NCBI GenBank assembly: GCA_958295875.1
Contig: OY282379.1
Location: 1,798,001-1,862,000 of the forward strand
From: an uncultured Pseudomonadales bacterium
Lineage (GTDB): Bacteria > Pseudomonadota > Gammaproteobacteria > Pseudomonadales > Azotimanducaceae
Length of the DNA stretch: 64,000 bases
Direction: 5' to 3'
Below the pieces are notes generated by a model. It saw nothing but the letters and a program-made list of their open reading frames with translations. It did no database searches and was not told the origin of the DNA. Shown one piece after another: positions 34,495-42,120 of this stretch. Each line of letters begins with the position of its first letter. The first letter of the stretch is position 1. A program made the position numbers and the translations under genes.

Positions 34495-35787
34495 TCAGCC
34501 AGGCTGGCCGCGGTGCGTGACGCCCGCCACCACCAGGCCGTCGATGGCCGCTTCGGAGAAGCCGAGTTCCCCCAAGATGGCTTGCGTCTCGGAACCGAAC
34601 GCCGCGGTGGGCGGCCTCGGGCTGAAGCCGCCGCCATCGAGGCGCACCGGCGGCGACAGCGCCGTGATGTCGCCCACGGCAGGATGGCGGATGGTGTGGA
34701 ACATGCCGTTGGCCTGCGTTTGGGCATCGTCGAATAGCTCGATGGGGAACTTCACAGAGGCCACCGGCACGCCGGCTTCATTCAAGGCGGCAAGCCAGTG
34801 CGACGTCGAGCGGCTCTTCAGCATCGCCTCCGCGCTGGCCTGCAGCGCCGCGTAATGCCCCTCGGCAACGTCCGCGGCGGCGCCTTCCAACGCGGCGTCC
34901 CGCAAGCCGATCGCTTGGATGAACTTCACGCGCAACGAGGGGCTGCCGCAGGCGATGGCGACATGGGAATCCGCCGTCTCATAGGTGCGGAAGTAAACGT
35001 TCAGCATCGCCGGCGCGCGAACCGTCGGCAATGCCGCTCGTTGCTCCCCAAAGGAAGCGCCGGCGGCGCGCTGTTCCGCCAAGTCGCGCAGTGCGCTGCG
35101 ATGGCTCTCGCCATCATGCGCCTCGACGCGCACCAGCTGATTGTTGGCGAGCGTGAGCGCCGCCTGCAGCAAAGATGTGTCCACCACGCCGCCGCGCCCG
35201 GAACGCTCGCGCCGCAACAGCGCGGCGCTCACGCCGAAGGCGAGGCTCATGGCGCACATGTAGTCTGCGCTCACCGGATCTCCAGGCGCTGGGCGGCCAT
35301 CCACCACGCGTCCGTTGGCGGCCATCAAGCCGCTGCGCGCCTGCACCACGATGTCCATGCCGGCGTGGGCGGCTTCCGGCCCCTTGAGGCCAAAGGCGGA
35401 CACCGAGCCGACAATCAGGCGCGGGAAACGCTGCGTCAGCGCTTCCGGGGCCAGCCCCAGCGCCTCGGCAAGCCCTGGCCGGAAGTTGAGCAACGCCACA
35501 TCCGCCCACGCAAGCAAGGCGTCCAGCACCGGCTTCGCCGCGGCATCGCGCAACGCCAGCGGCAACGAGCGCTTGCCGCGGTTGCGGGAGATGAATGTGC
35601 GCGTTTCGTTGGGCGCAAGCGGCAGGAGGGCGCGGGTGGGGTCGCCTTGCGGAGCCTCCACCTTGATGACGCGAGCGCCGCCTTCGGCGAGCAGTTGCGC
35701 AGCAAACGGCACCGCGACGAATTGGCCGAACTCGACCACGCGAATGTCGTCAAAGGGCTGCGCGGCCGGCTCCTGGGCGGCGGACAT
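34495..35787 (-). CDS. CaiB/BaiF family CoA-transferase (class III)
   Basis: A 430-residue formyl-CoA transferase-like enzyme. It begins with the typical VVEFGQFVAVPFAAQLLAE and EGGARVIKVEAPQGDPTR of the family. The catalytic aspartate is in GMDIVVQARSG near 140. Class III CoA-transferases move CoA between acyl groups without a CoA thioester intermediate at Glu. I choose ATG 35787; a TTG at 35796 is also in frame. The start is 5 bp from the stop of the AbiEii toxin gene, so abiE transcripts may run into it. The substrate is not identifiable. Confidence 0.9.
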   Translation of the reverse strand: MSAAQEPAAQPFDDIRVVEFGQFVAVPFAAQLLAEGGARVIKVEAPQGDPTRALLPLAPNETRTFISRNRGKRSLPLALRDAAAKPVLDALLAWADVALLNFRPGLAEALGLAPEALTQRFPRLIVGSVSAFGLKGPEAAHAGMDIVVQARSGLMAANGRVVDGRPAPGDPVSADYMCAMSLAFGVSAALLRRERSGRGGVVDTSLLQAALTLANNQLVRVEAHDGESHRSALRDLAEQRAAGASFGEQRAALPTVRAPAMLNVYFRTYETADSHVAIACGSPSLRVKFIQAIGLRDAALEGAAADVAEGHYAALQASAEAMLKSRSTSHWLAALNEAGVPVASVKFPIELFDDAQTQANGMFHTIRHPAVGDITALSPPVRLDGGGFSPRPPTAAFGSETQAILGELGFSEAAIDGLVVAGVTHRGQPG

Positions 35788-35792
35788 GGCGC

Positions 35793-36704
35793 TCAAGCCT
35801 TACGCGGTTGAACGGGCGCGGCAGTGCGGGTGATTTCCCGCTCCGCGGCCTTGGCGTGATCCAGCATCAGCGTCTCGAACCCGCCGGCCATGCCCTCGCG
35901 GCGCTTGTCGTCGTTGAAGAGCCAACTCGAGCCTGCCGGGAGGAAGCGCTCCATTTCCGCTTGGTAGTCGCCGTTCAGCATACCCTCCTTCCCGGCTGCC
36001 GCCCGCTGGCGCAGAGTGTCCGCGAAGTCGCCCTTTTCCTTCTCCGGCAGCTTCGCCGCCAGCAAGTCGGGACGGAACTCGACGCTCTGGCCGTGCAGCC
36101 ACAGCAGGTCGAAGACGTCCCGCTGCTTGATGCGCTTGGCGCGGCCAACGAGCGCCATGTGCTTGTTGACGAGCAATTCTTCCTTGCTCGATGCCATGAA
36201 ACTGAACATGTCCCCGACGTCGCCCATGCCCGGCAACAAGCCGCCTGCCATCCTGAGCGTCACAACGGTCGGCCGCGCGTCCAATTGCGCGCCTTCTCCC
36301 AAATCGATCTTCGTCCGTGGCCGTCGCTTGTCTCGCGTGCGGTCCGGCAGAATCGCGCTCACGCGCGCCAAGGTTGACCTGCCTTTGGCGGTTGGGACGC
36401 TGACATCCACGTCGCACCCTATGACGGCGGCCACTTCCTCGGCGAGCGTTCTGCGGTCCAAAGCGCGGGAAACAGGTTCCGGCGCATGGAAATCCAAGTC
36501 TTCGCTGAATCGGGGGCTGCCGTGGCAAAGCCGCAACGCCGTCCCACCGATGAACACCGCGTCGGGCACCAGCAAGCTGCGACGGTTGAGGGCATCGAAC
36601 ACGGCCATCGCCAAGAGTTCGTTCTCGACAGCGGGTTTGATGCCCGCCAATTCGGGCACCAGTCCCACAATGCTGTCGGCCCAATCGCCAAGGGTTCCGG
36701 TCAC
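35793..36704 (-). CDS. abiEii: AbiEii/AbiGii-family nucleotidyltransferase toxin
   Basis: A 303-residue minimal nucleotidyltransferase. The active site pattern FIGGTALRLCHGSPRFSEDLDFH near 55-75 contains the GG(S/T) and DxD residues of the family. AbiEii proteins transfer nucleotides onto tRNA or other targets and are type IV toxins for abortive infection. The gene overlaps the AbiEi antitoxin gene by 4 bp (36701-36704), the standard order. It ends just before a CaiB gene, which is unusual for an isolated toxin-antitoxin module. Confidence 0.9.
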   Translation of the reverse strand: MTGTLGDWADSIVGLVPELAGIKPAVENELLAMAVFDALNRRSLLVPDAVFIGGTALRLCHGSPRFSEDLDFHAPEPVSRALDRRTLAEEVAAVIGCDVDVSVPTAKGRSTLARVSAILPDRTRDKRRPRTKIDLGEGAQLDARPTVVTLRMAGGLLPGMGDVGDMFSFMASSKEELLVNKHMALVGRAKRIKQRDVFDLLWLHGQSVEFRPDLLAAKLPEKEKGDFADTLRQRAAAGKEGMLNGDYQAEMERFLPAGSSWLFNDDKRREGMAGGFETLMLDHAKAAEREITRTAAPVQPRKA

Positions 36705-37297
36705 TCTGCCATTTCTCTTTCGACTTCGCGGATCTCATCCCAGTCGATCAGATCGACGTTTCGGCCCACTCTGCGCAAGTCGGCCGCGGCCAGCCGGGGC
36801 TTGGCGTACGGAAGCCAGCACTCCCAAGGTTCGGGGATGACCATCTGCGTGGCGACATCGGCCGGCCGTTTGGCCGTGTGCGTGATGTCAATGATGCCGT
36901 AAGGCGTGCGCAGCATTAGGCTCCGCCCGGTGCTCATCACCGTGATGCCTCCCAGCATTTCTTGGCTGATCACCCCCCATGAAGACAGCGCGGATTCAAG
37001 GCTGACGTAGTTGAACGCCTTGGGCCGAAGGCGCAGCGCGATCTCTTCCCAGATCGAGAGGCCCCGGCGCGGGGCGTATTCGTAGGCATACAATCCCTTG
37101 CACACTCGGACCAGCAGTCCGTCCCGCACGGCGCGAGCCACTGTCTTTTCCGCCGACCTTGGCGTGTCGCCTCGCATCGCGGTGCATCGCAGGTCGCCTG
37201 TCGTGTACACCGAACGCCCAGTGGCTTTGGAGATGGCGTCTAAGCTTTGGCGGAACAGCGATGACTTCATGGCGACAAGTCTACACAAACCACCCAT
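36701..37297 (-). CDS. abiEi: AbiEi-family antitoxin
   Basis: Up to 198 residues; ATG 37270 (189 residues) is the better start because the one at 37297 lies inside an inverted repeat. The N-terminal winged-helix (about 10-90, TTGDLRCTAM onwards) and the C-terminal domain that follows match the AbiEi (type IV antitoxin) family. AbiEi represses its own operon and neutralises AbiEii without a direct complex. The gene overlaps the toxin gene by 4 bp. Confidence 0.85.
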   Translation of the reverse strand: MGGLCRLVAMKSSLFRQSLDAISKATGRSVYTTGDLRCTAMRGDTPRSAEKTVARAVRDGLLVRVCKGLYAYEYAPRRGLSIWEEIALRLRPKAFNYVSLESALSSWGVISQEMLGGITVMSTGRSLMLRTPYGIIDITHTAKRPADVATQMVIPEPWECWLPYAKPRLAAADLRRVGRNVDLIDWDEIREVEREMAE

Positions 37298-37309
37298 TTA
37301 AGGGTGTTT
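37287..37309. promoter_or_regulatory. Inverted repeat at the abiE operon start, likely operator
   Basis: AAACCACCC and GGGTGTTT form an 8-bp arm pair with one bulged base and a 6-base ATTTAA spacer. It sits 17-40 bp upstream of the ATG at 37270. AbiEi antitoxins are known to bind inverted repeats at their promoter, so this fits autoregulation. Confidence 0.5.
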
Positions 37310-37352
37310 GGCGAGCGGAAGCCCCCTAAGGTGAATTGCAGCCGCGCAAGCC

Positions 37353-38642
37353 CTAAGCGTCCAGCTTGCGCTTTGACGCATTCGCCGCATCGCCGAAGAT
37401 GCCCTTCGCCATCAAGGATGTTTCCATGTTGCGGCGCCGCTGATAAATCTCGGCGCGGATGGCGGCGATGGCGCTGCTTTCCGAATCCGCCAAGGCGGCG
37501 AACTCGATCAAGTGGCAGGCGAGGCGCATGTCGTCATCCGCCAAGGCTTGCGCCCGCGCCGCCAACGTCTCGGCGCCGCCGGCCAAGTGCGCCACTTCTT
37601 GCGCCAGCGCCACGTCGGAAGCCGGTTTCAGATGCGCCGGGTTGCCGTCGTACCAGCCGCCGAACTGCCGCCAGAGGTTGCGCACCACGAACTCCGGCTC
37701 GTCGTACATCGGCTTCAGATACGGCTTGTCGAGTACCGCCTGATCCACCTTCACGGCATGCACGATGTCGTTCAGCCGCGCGCCGGCGTTCATCATGGCC
37801 AGCGTCTGCGTGACGATGCCTTCCAAAGTCTCAGCCACTTCCGAGAGCACCCGGTGGATGCGCGCCGCCCCGGCAATGGGCAGGCCATGCGCCGGCAGGA
37901 ACAGTTCCGCTCCCTGCGCCGCCATCGCCCGCAGCGCCTGCGCCCACTCGCGCGGGAAGCGTTGCGCCTTCTGCGGGTTGCCGGCGTTGGGGAAGTTCCA
38001 GATGAAGAAATCGCCGGCGCAAATGGCCTTGTGCTCGGGAATCCAAGCCCAAGTGTGGTCGTCCGTTTCGCCGCGCCCGTGCGTCAGCCGCGCCGCCATC
38101 CCGCCCACGTCGATGTCCAGCGTGTCCCGATACTCGGTGTCCGGGTCTGGCGTGGTGTCCGGCAGGAAGGCGCCGCCGGTGGACATGGAGTAGCCGTGGC
38201 GCGCGAACTGGCCAAACTGCCGGTCGTTGATGATGCGGTTGTAGCCGTCCGTGAGGCGATAGCGCTCGAAGCGGTGCGCGACGTTCTCGTGCCCCACCAC
38301 CCGTGGGCGCGGCTGGCCGTTGGCGCTCGCATCGGCGATGAACGCCCCGCAGCCGCCGGCATGATCCATGTGGCCATGGGTGTACACGATGGTGTGGAAG
38401 CGGTGCGGCCGCCACTTGCGGATAGCTTCCACCACCCTGGCGCCGCCAATGTGGCTGCTGGTGTCGAAGGCCAGCAAGCCATCGTCCGTCTCGAACAACA
38501 CGCAGTGGGAGAACGCCTCCACCACCGCGATGCCGTCGGCGATTGGCGACAGTTCATGGTTGATGCGGTTGATGGGGCCGATGTCTTGCACGCCCTTGCC
38601 GTCGTCGATGACGGCGTTGGCAAGGGCCAACAGGTCTGCCAT
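37353..38642 (-). CDS. MBL-fold metallo-hydrolase with alkylsulfatase-like dimerisation domain
   Basis: A 429-residue protein. The metal-binding HxHxDH motif is YTHGHMDHAGG near 88-98. A second histidine-containing turn is TDDHTWAWIP and a later conserved aspartate is in AGDFFIWNFPN. The C-terminal 150 residues are helical and match the dimerisation domain found in alkyl sulfatases of the BDS1 type, but the usual C-terminal SCP2-like domain seems absent. It probably hydrolyses a sulfate ester or a related ester. A clean GAGG site precedes the ATG. It is divergent from the redoxin fusion gene. Confidence 0.8.
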   Translation of the reverse strand: MADLLALANAVIDDGKGVQDIGPINRINHELSPIADGIAVVEAFSHCVLFETDDGLLAFDTSSHIGGARVVEAIRKWRPHRFHTIVYTHGHMDHAGGCGAFIADASANGQPRPRVVGHENVAHRFERYRLTDGYNRIINDRQFGQFARHGYSMSTGGAFLPDTTPDPDTEYRDTLDIDVGGMAARLTHGRGETDDHTWAWIPEHKAICAGDFFIWNFPNAGNPQKAQRFPREWAQALRAMAAQGAELFLPAHGLPIAGAARIHRVLSEVAETLEGIVTQTLAMMNAGARLNDIVHAVKVDQAVLDKPYLKPMYDEPEFVVRNLWRQFGGWYDGNPAHLKPASDVALAQEVAHLAGGAETLAARAQALADDDMRLACHLIEFAALADSESSAIAAIRAEIYQRRRNMETSLMAKGIFGDAANASKRKLDA

Positions 38643-38785
38643 GGATGCCTCGGTGGTGGTGGCGCCCGCTTATTCTGCCACCAAGCTCCGCCGCCGGAAC
38701 GCGCAACCAGCGGCCGCCAAGCGCGTGAGCCGCGGCGCGATGCCCTTATACTCACCCTCGGTTTAACCCGCGAGGAACCAATCCA

Positions 38786-40504
38786 ATGCGTCAACCCTTC
38801 ATCCTGCTCGCCTTGGCATCGCTGCCGGCCTTGGCTTTGGAGCCCGGCGCCCGGGTGGACAACTTCGAGCTTTTGGACCATCGCGGCGTGGCGCACGAAC
38901 TCCACTACCTGTCGGACATGCAGGCGGTGGCGCTGTTGTCGCACCGCAACGGCTGCCCCGCGCAAGGGGAAGCGGCGCAGCAGTTCGAAGCGGCGCGGCA
39001 GGCATACAGCGCGAGCGGCGTGGAGTTCTTGCTGATCGACTCTGCCGCCGACGCCCGCGCCGCCGTGGCAGAGGAAGCCGCGGCACTCGGCATCGACGCG
39101 CCAGTGCTGTTGGACGATGCCCAGATCATCGGCGCGGCGTTGGGTCTCGAACACTCCGGCGAGGCGCTGCTGGTGCGCACCGATGGCTGGACGTTGGCGT
39201 GGCGTGGCGCCCCCGAAGCCCTCGGCGACGCCATCGACGCCGTGCTCGCCGGCGAAGCGCCGCCGGCTGCCAGCCCACGCAGCGAAGGTTGCGTCATCGA
39301 CGCCCCGGCGCCGGGCGCGCAGCTCTCCTACGCCGAGGACATCGCTCCCGTGCTGCTCGACAACTGCGTGACGTGCCATCGCGCCGGCGGCATCGGCCCG
39401 TGGGCCATGACGGACTACAACATGGTGCTCGGCTTCTCGCCCATGATCCGCGAGGTGATCCGCACCAACCGGATGCCGCCTTGGCATGCAGACCCAGCGC
39501 ACGGCAGCTTCCTGAATGACCGCTCGTTGAGCGCAGCGGATGTCCAGAAGCTGGTGCATTGGATCGAATCCGGTTCGCCGCGCGGCGACGGGGCAGACCC
39601 GTTGGCGCAGAACGACCGAACATGGCCGGAATGGGGCTTGGGCGAACCGGATCTCGTGATCGACATTCCCGCCCATGACGTGCCAGCCTCCGGCGTGGTG
39701 GATTACCAGTACCTCCACGCGATGAACCCGCTTGAACACGATGTTTGGGTGCGGGCGACGGAAATCCTGCCGGGAGACCGCCAGGCGCTGCATCACGTCA
39801 TCACCCGCTTCACCGTGCCCAAAAAAGGCGAGCGCCGCCGCGGCTTCGCGCGTCGCGGCGGTGGCCTCGGCGGCTATGTGCCAGGCGCCGTCGCGCGGGA
39901 GTATCCGGCCGGCACCGGCACGTTGCTGCCGGCGGGCGCCCGCATCACCTTTCAGATGCACTACACGCCCTACGGCAAGGCGACGACAGACCGCTCCCGC
40001 TTGGGCCTCTACTTCCACGACGAACCGCCGCAGCACACGCTGGAGAGCGCGGTGCTCTTGAACACGGACATCCGCATTCCGCCCCATGCCAAGGCGCACA
40101 GCGAGCAGCAGACGCACACTTGGGATCGCCCGGTGCTCGTCTACGGGATGCTCCCGCACGCCCACTACCGCGGCAAGGCGTCCGATTTCGTCGCCCACTA
40201 CCCAGACGGCGGGAGCGAAGTGTTGTTGTCGGTGCCCACCTACGACTTCAACTGGCAAACCTCGTACACGCTCTTGGAGCCGAAGCGGCTGCCGGCCGGC
40301 ACGCAGATCGTCCACACCACCACATGGGACAACTCGGCGCAGAACCCCGCCAACCCAGACCCCACCCGCGAAGTGCCGTGGGGCCGCCAATCTTGGGATG
40401 AGATGCTGTTCGGCGCCATCACCTTCCGGTTCCTGGACGAGAACGAAGCCGGCGCGGAACTGGCCAGCGCGCCAGAGGGCCAGGGCGGCGCCACCGGCGA
40501 GTGA
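38786..40504 (+). CDS. Redoxin - cytochrome c - copper type II monooxygenase-like fusion
   Basis: A 572-residue periplasmic protein with signal peptide (RQPFILLALASLPALAL). Residues 20-160 are a redoxin domain with a single peroxidatic-type cysteine in HRNGCPAQ. A cytochrome c motif, CVTCH, is near 194, with a Met in NRMPPWH. The C-terminal half resembles PHM/dopamine beta-monooxygenase: the paired histidines ALHHVIT near 335, QMHYTP near 392, PHAHYRG near 455 and WDEMLFG near 539 together supply all six copper ligands (CuH: two His plus one; CuM: HxH plus Met). The reading is that a copper monooxygenase is fused to its own haem and thiol donors. Such an arrangement is rare; activity is inference. 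The start has GAGGAA upstream, and TTATACT is at about 38748. Confidence 0.75.
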   Translation: MRQPFILLALASLPALALEPGARVDNFELLDHRGVAHELHYLSDMQAVALLSHRNGCPAQGEAAQQFEAARQAYSASGVEFLLIDSAADARAAVAEEAAALGIDAPVLLDDAQIIGAALGLEHSGEALLVRTDGWTLAWRGAPEALGDAIDAVLAGEAPPAASPRSEGCVIDAPAPGAQLSYAEDIAPVLLDNCVTCHRAGGIGPWAMTDYNMVLGFSPMIREVIRTNRMPPWHADPAHGSFLNDRSLSAADVQKLVHWIESGSPRGDGADPLAQNDRTWPEWGLGEPDLVIDIPAHDVPASGVVDYQYLHAMNPLEHDVWVRATEILPGDRQALHHVITRFTVPKKGERRRGFARRGGGLGGYVPGAVAREYPAGTGTLLPAGARITFQMHYTPYGKATTDRSRLGLYFHDEPPQHTLESAVLLNTDIRIPPHAKAHSEQQTHTWDRPVLVYGMLPHAHYRGKASDFVAHYPDGGSEVLLSVPTYDFNWQTSYTLLEPKRLPAGTQIVHTTTWDNSAQNPANPDPTREVPWGRQSWDEMLFGAITFRFLDENEAGAELASAPEGQGGATGE

Positions 40505-40558
40505 CGCGATGACGCGGTGGATGGCGCGCGGCGCCGGCACACCCAAGGGAGCAGACGC

Positions 40559-42052
40559 ATGACCACAATCTCCACCCGCTTAGGCAAGGTGACGGGCCGC
40601 TCAGCGCCGGCCACGCCCGGCACAGAGCGCGGCGTGCTGCAATGCCTTGGCATTCCCTACGCCAAACCGCCCTTGGGAGAGTTGCGCTTTCGGGCGCCAC
40701 AACCCCACGGGCCTTGGTCTGGCACGCTGGACGCCACGCAGTTGGGCGATCGCGCCATGCAAACCGAGCTGCCGGATGTGCTGAAGCTCGGCCGCGACCC
40801 TGCCCCGGACGCCATGAGCGAAGACTGCTTGGTGCTGAACGTCTACACGCCGGCGGCGGACGGGCGGGCGCGCCCCGTGCTGTTTTGGATTCACGGCGGC
40901 GGCTTCACCATCGGCTCTGCCAACGATTACGACGGCAGCGTCCTCGCCGCCCAGGGCGATGTGGTGGTGGTTGCGGTGAACTATCGCTTGGGGCTGTTCG
41001 GCTATTTGGACCTTGCCGCCTACGGCGACGAGTTGGCAGGCAGTGCCTCTAACGGCTTCCGGGACCAGATCCTCGCCCTCGCGTGGGTGCGGGACAACAT
41101 CGCGGACTACGGTGGCGACCCAGACAACGTGACGATCTTCGGCGAATCTGCCGGCGGCGCCTCGGTGAACGCCATCTTGGCCGCGCCCTCTGCGAATGGC
41201 CTGTATCACCGCGCCATCGCCCATAGCGGCACTGCCACGACGACGCCGCCGCCACCCGTCGCTGCGGCGTTGGCGGGATTCCTCAAGGTGCCGGAAGAGG
41301 GTCTGCTGCAACATTTGCAAGCGATGCCGGCGGCAGACTTGCTCGCCGCCCAAGCGGATAGCGGCATCGGCGGCGGTGCCAGCATCGATGGCACGGTGGT
41401 GACGCGGGACACCTACCAAGCCATCGCCGAACACGGCGCCGCCGGCGTTCCGTACATCGCGGGATACAACGCCAACGAGGGCACATTGTTCACCGCAGTG
41501 GGCTCAGACCCGGACACCTTCGCGCCCATGACCCACTTCATCGCTCAGATGACCTGCGACGGCGCCGACCCGACGGACTATATGGCTGCCATGCGCGACG
41601 CGCATCCAGACGACGGCGCGCAGGCGCTATACGAACGCGCTTGGACGGACATGTTCCGCCGCGCGTCCATGCGCACTTGCGAAGCGGCGACCCACGCTGG
41701 GCCAGGTGGCTGGCTATACCGCTTCGACCTGCCGAGCACGGTGATGGACGGGCGTTTGGGCGCCACGCACGCGAGCGAGATCGCCTTCACGTTCAATGCT
41801 TACACGCGCCCCGACGCGCCTGGCCTCAAGTTCCATGACGGCAACGACCCTGCGGTGCGCCGCTTGGCCGAGCAATGGTCGAACACGGTGATCGCCTTCG
41901 CCCGCAATGGAGCCCCGAACGGCGCCGGCCTGCCGCAGTGGTCGCGCTACTCCGCAACGGAGCGAACGGCGCTGGTGTTGGACTCCGAATCGCGCATCGA
42001 AGCGGACCCGGACGCCGCGGCAAGAGGGCTCTGGCCAGCCGACAGCGGCTGA
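40559..42052 (+). CDS. Type B carboxylesterase/lipase family protein
   Basis: A 497-residue alpha/beta hydrolase. The nucleophile elbow is GESAGGASVN near 198-207, the oxyanion residues are in WIHGGGFTIG, and the histidine is in GATHASEIAFTFN near 402. Hallmark sequences near the front, GIPYAKPPLGELRFRAPQP and EDCLVLNVYTP, are those of the type B carboxylesterases. No signal peptide is evident from ATG 40559, the best of two starts. Substrate unknown. It ends close to a 14-bp palindrome. Confidence 0.92.
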   Translation: MTTISTRLGKVTGRSAPATPGTERGVLQCLGIPYAKPPLGELRFRAPQPHGPWSGTLDATQLGDRAMQTELPDVLKLGRDPAPDAMSEDCLVLNVYTPAADGRARPVLFWIHGGGFTIGSANDYDGSVLAAQGDVVVVAVNYRLGLFGYLDLAAYGDELAGSASNGFRDQILALAWVRDNIADYGGDPDNVTIFGESAGGASVNAILAAPSANGLYHRAIAHSGTATTTPPPPVAAALAGFLKVPEEGLLQHLQAMPAADLLAAQADSGIGGGASIDGTVVTRDTYQAIAEHGAAGVPYIAGYNANEGTLFTAVGSDPDTFAPMTHFIAQMTCDGADPTDYMAAMRDAHPDDGAQALYERAWTDMFRRASMRTCEAATHAGPGGWLYRFDLPSTVMDGRLGATHASEIAFTFNAYTRPDAPGLKFHDGNDPAVRRLAEQWSNTVIAFARNGAPNGAGLPQWSRYSATERTALVLDSESRIEADPDAAARGLWPADSG

Positions 42053-42066
42053 CGTCTCAGGACACG

Positions 42067-42080
42067 CGCAAGCGCTTGCG
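42067..42080. terminator. Perfect 14-bp palindrome between convergent genes
   Basis: CGCAAGCGCTTGCG lies between the esterase and the restriction subunit ends. It could form only a short hairpin and lacks a T-run, so it is weakly supported as a terminator. It may instead be a binding site. Confidence 0.2.
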
Positions 42081-42120
42081 TTCAACTAGGCAGCCGCGGG
42101 AGCGTGCGGCCCGGCCAACG

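Noticed and set aside
42067..42080. Palindrome CGCAAGCGCTTGCG as a strong terminator
   Set aside because: It has little loop and no T-run. It is kept only as a low-confidence site.
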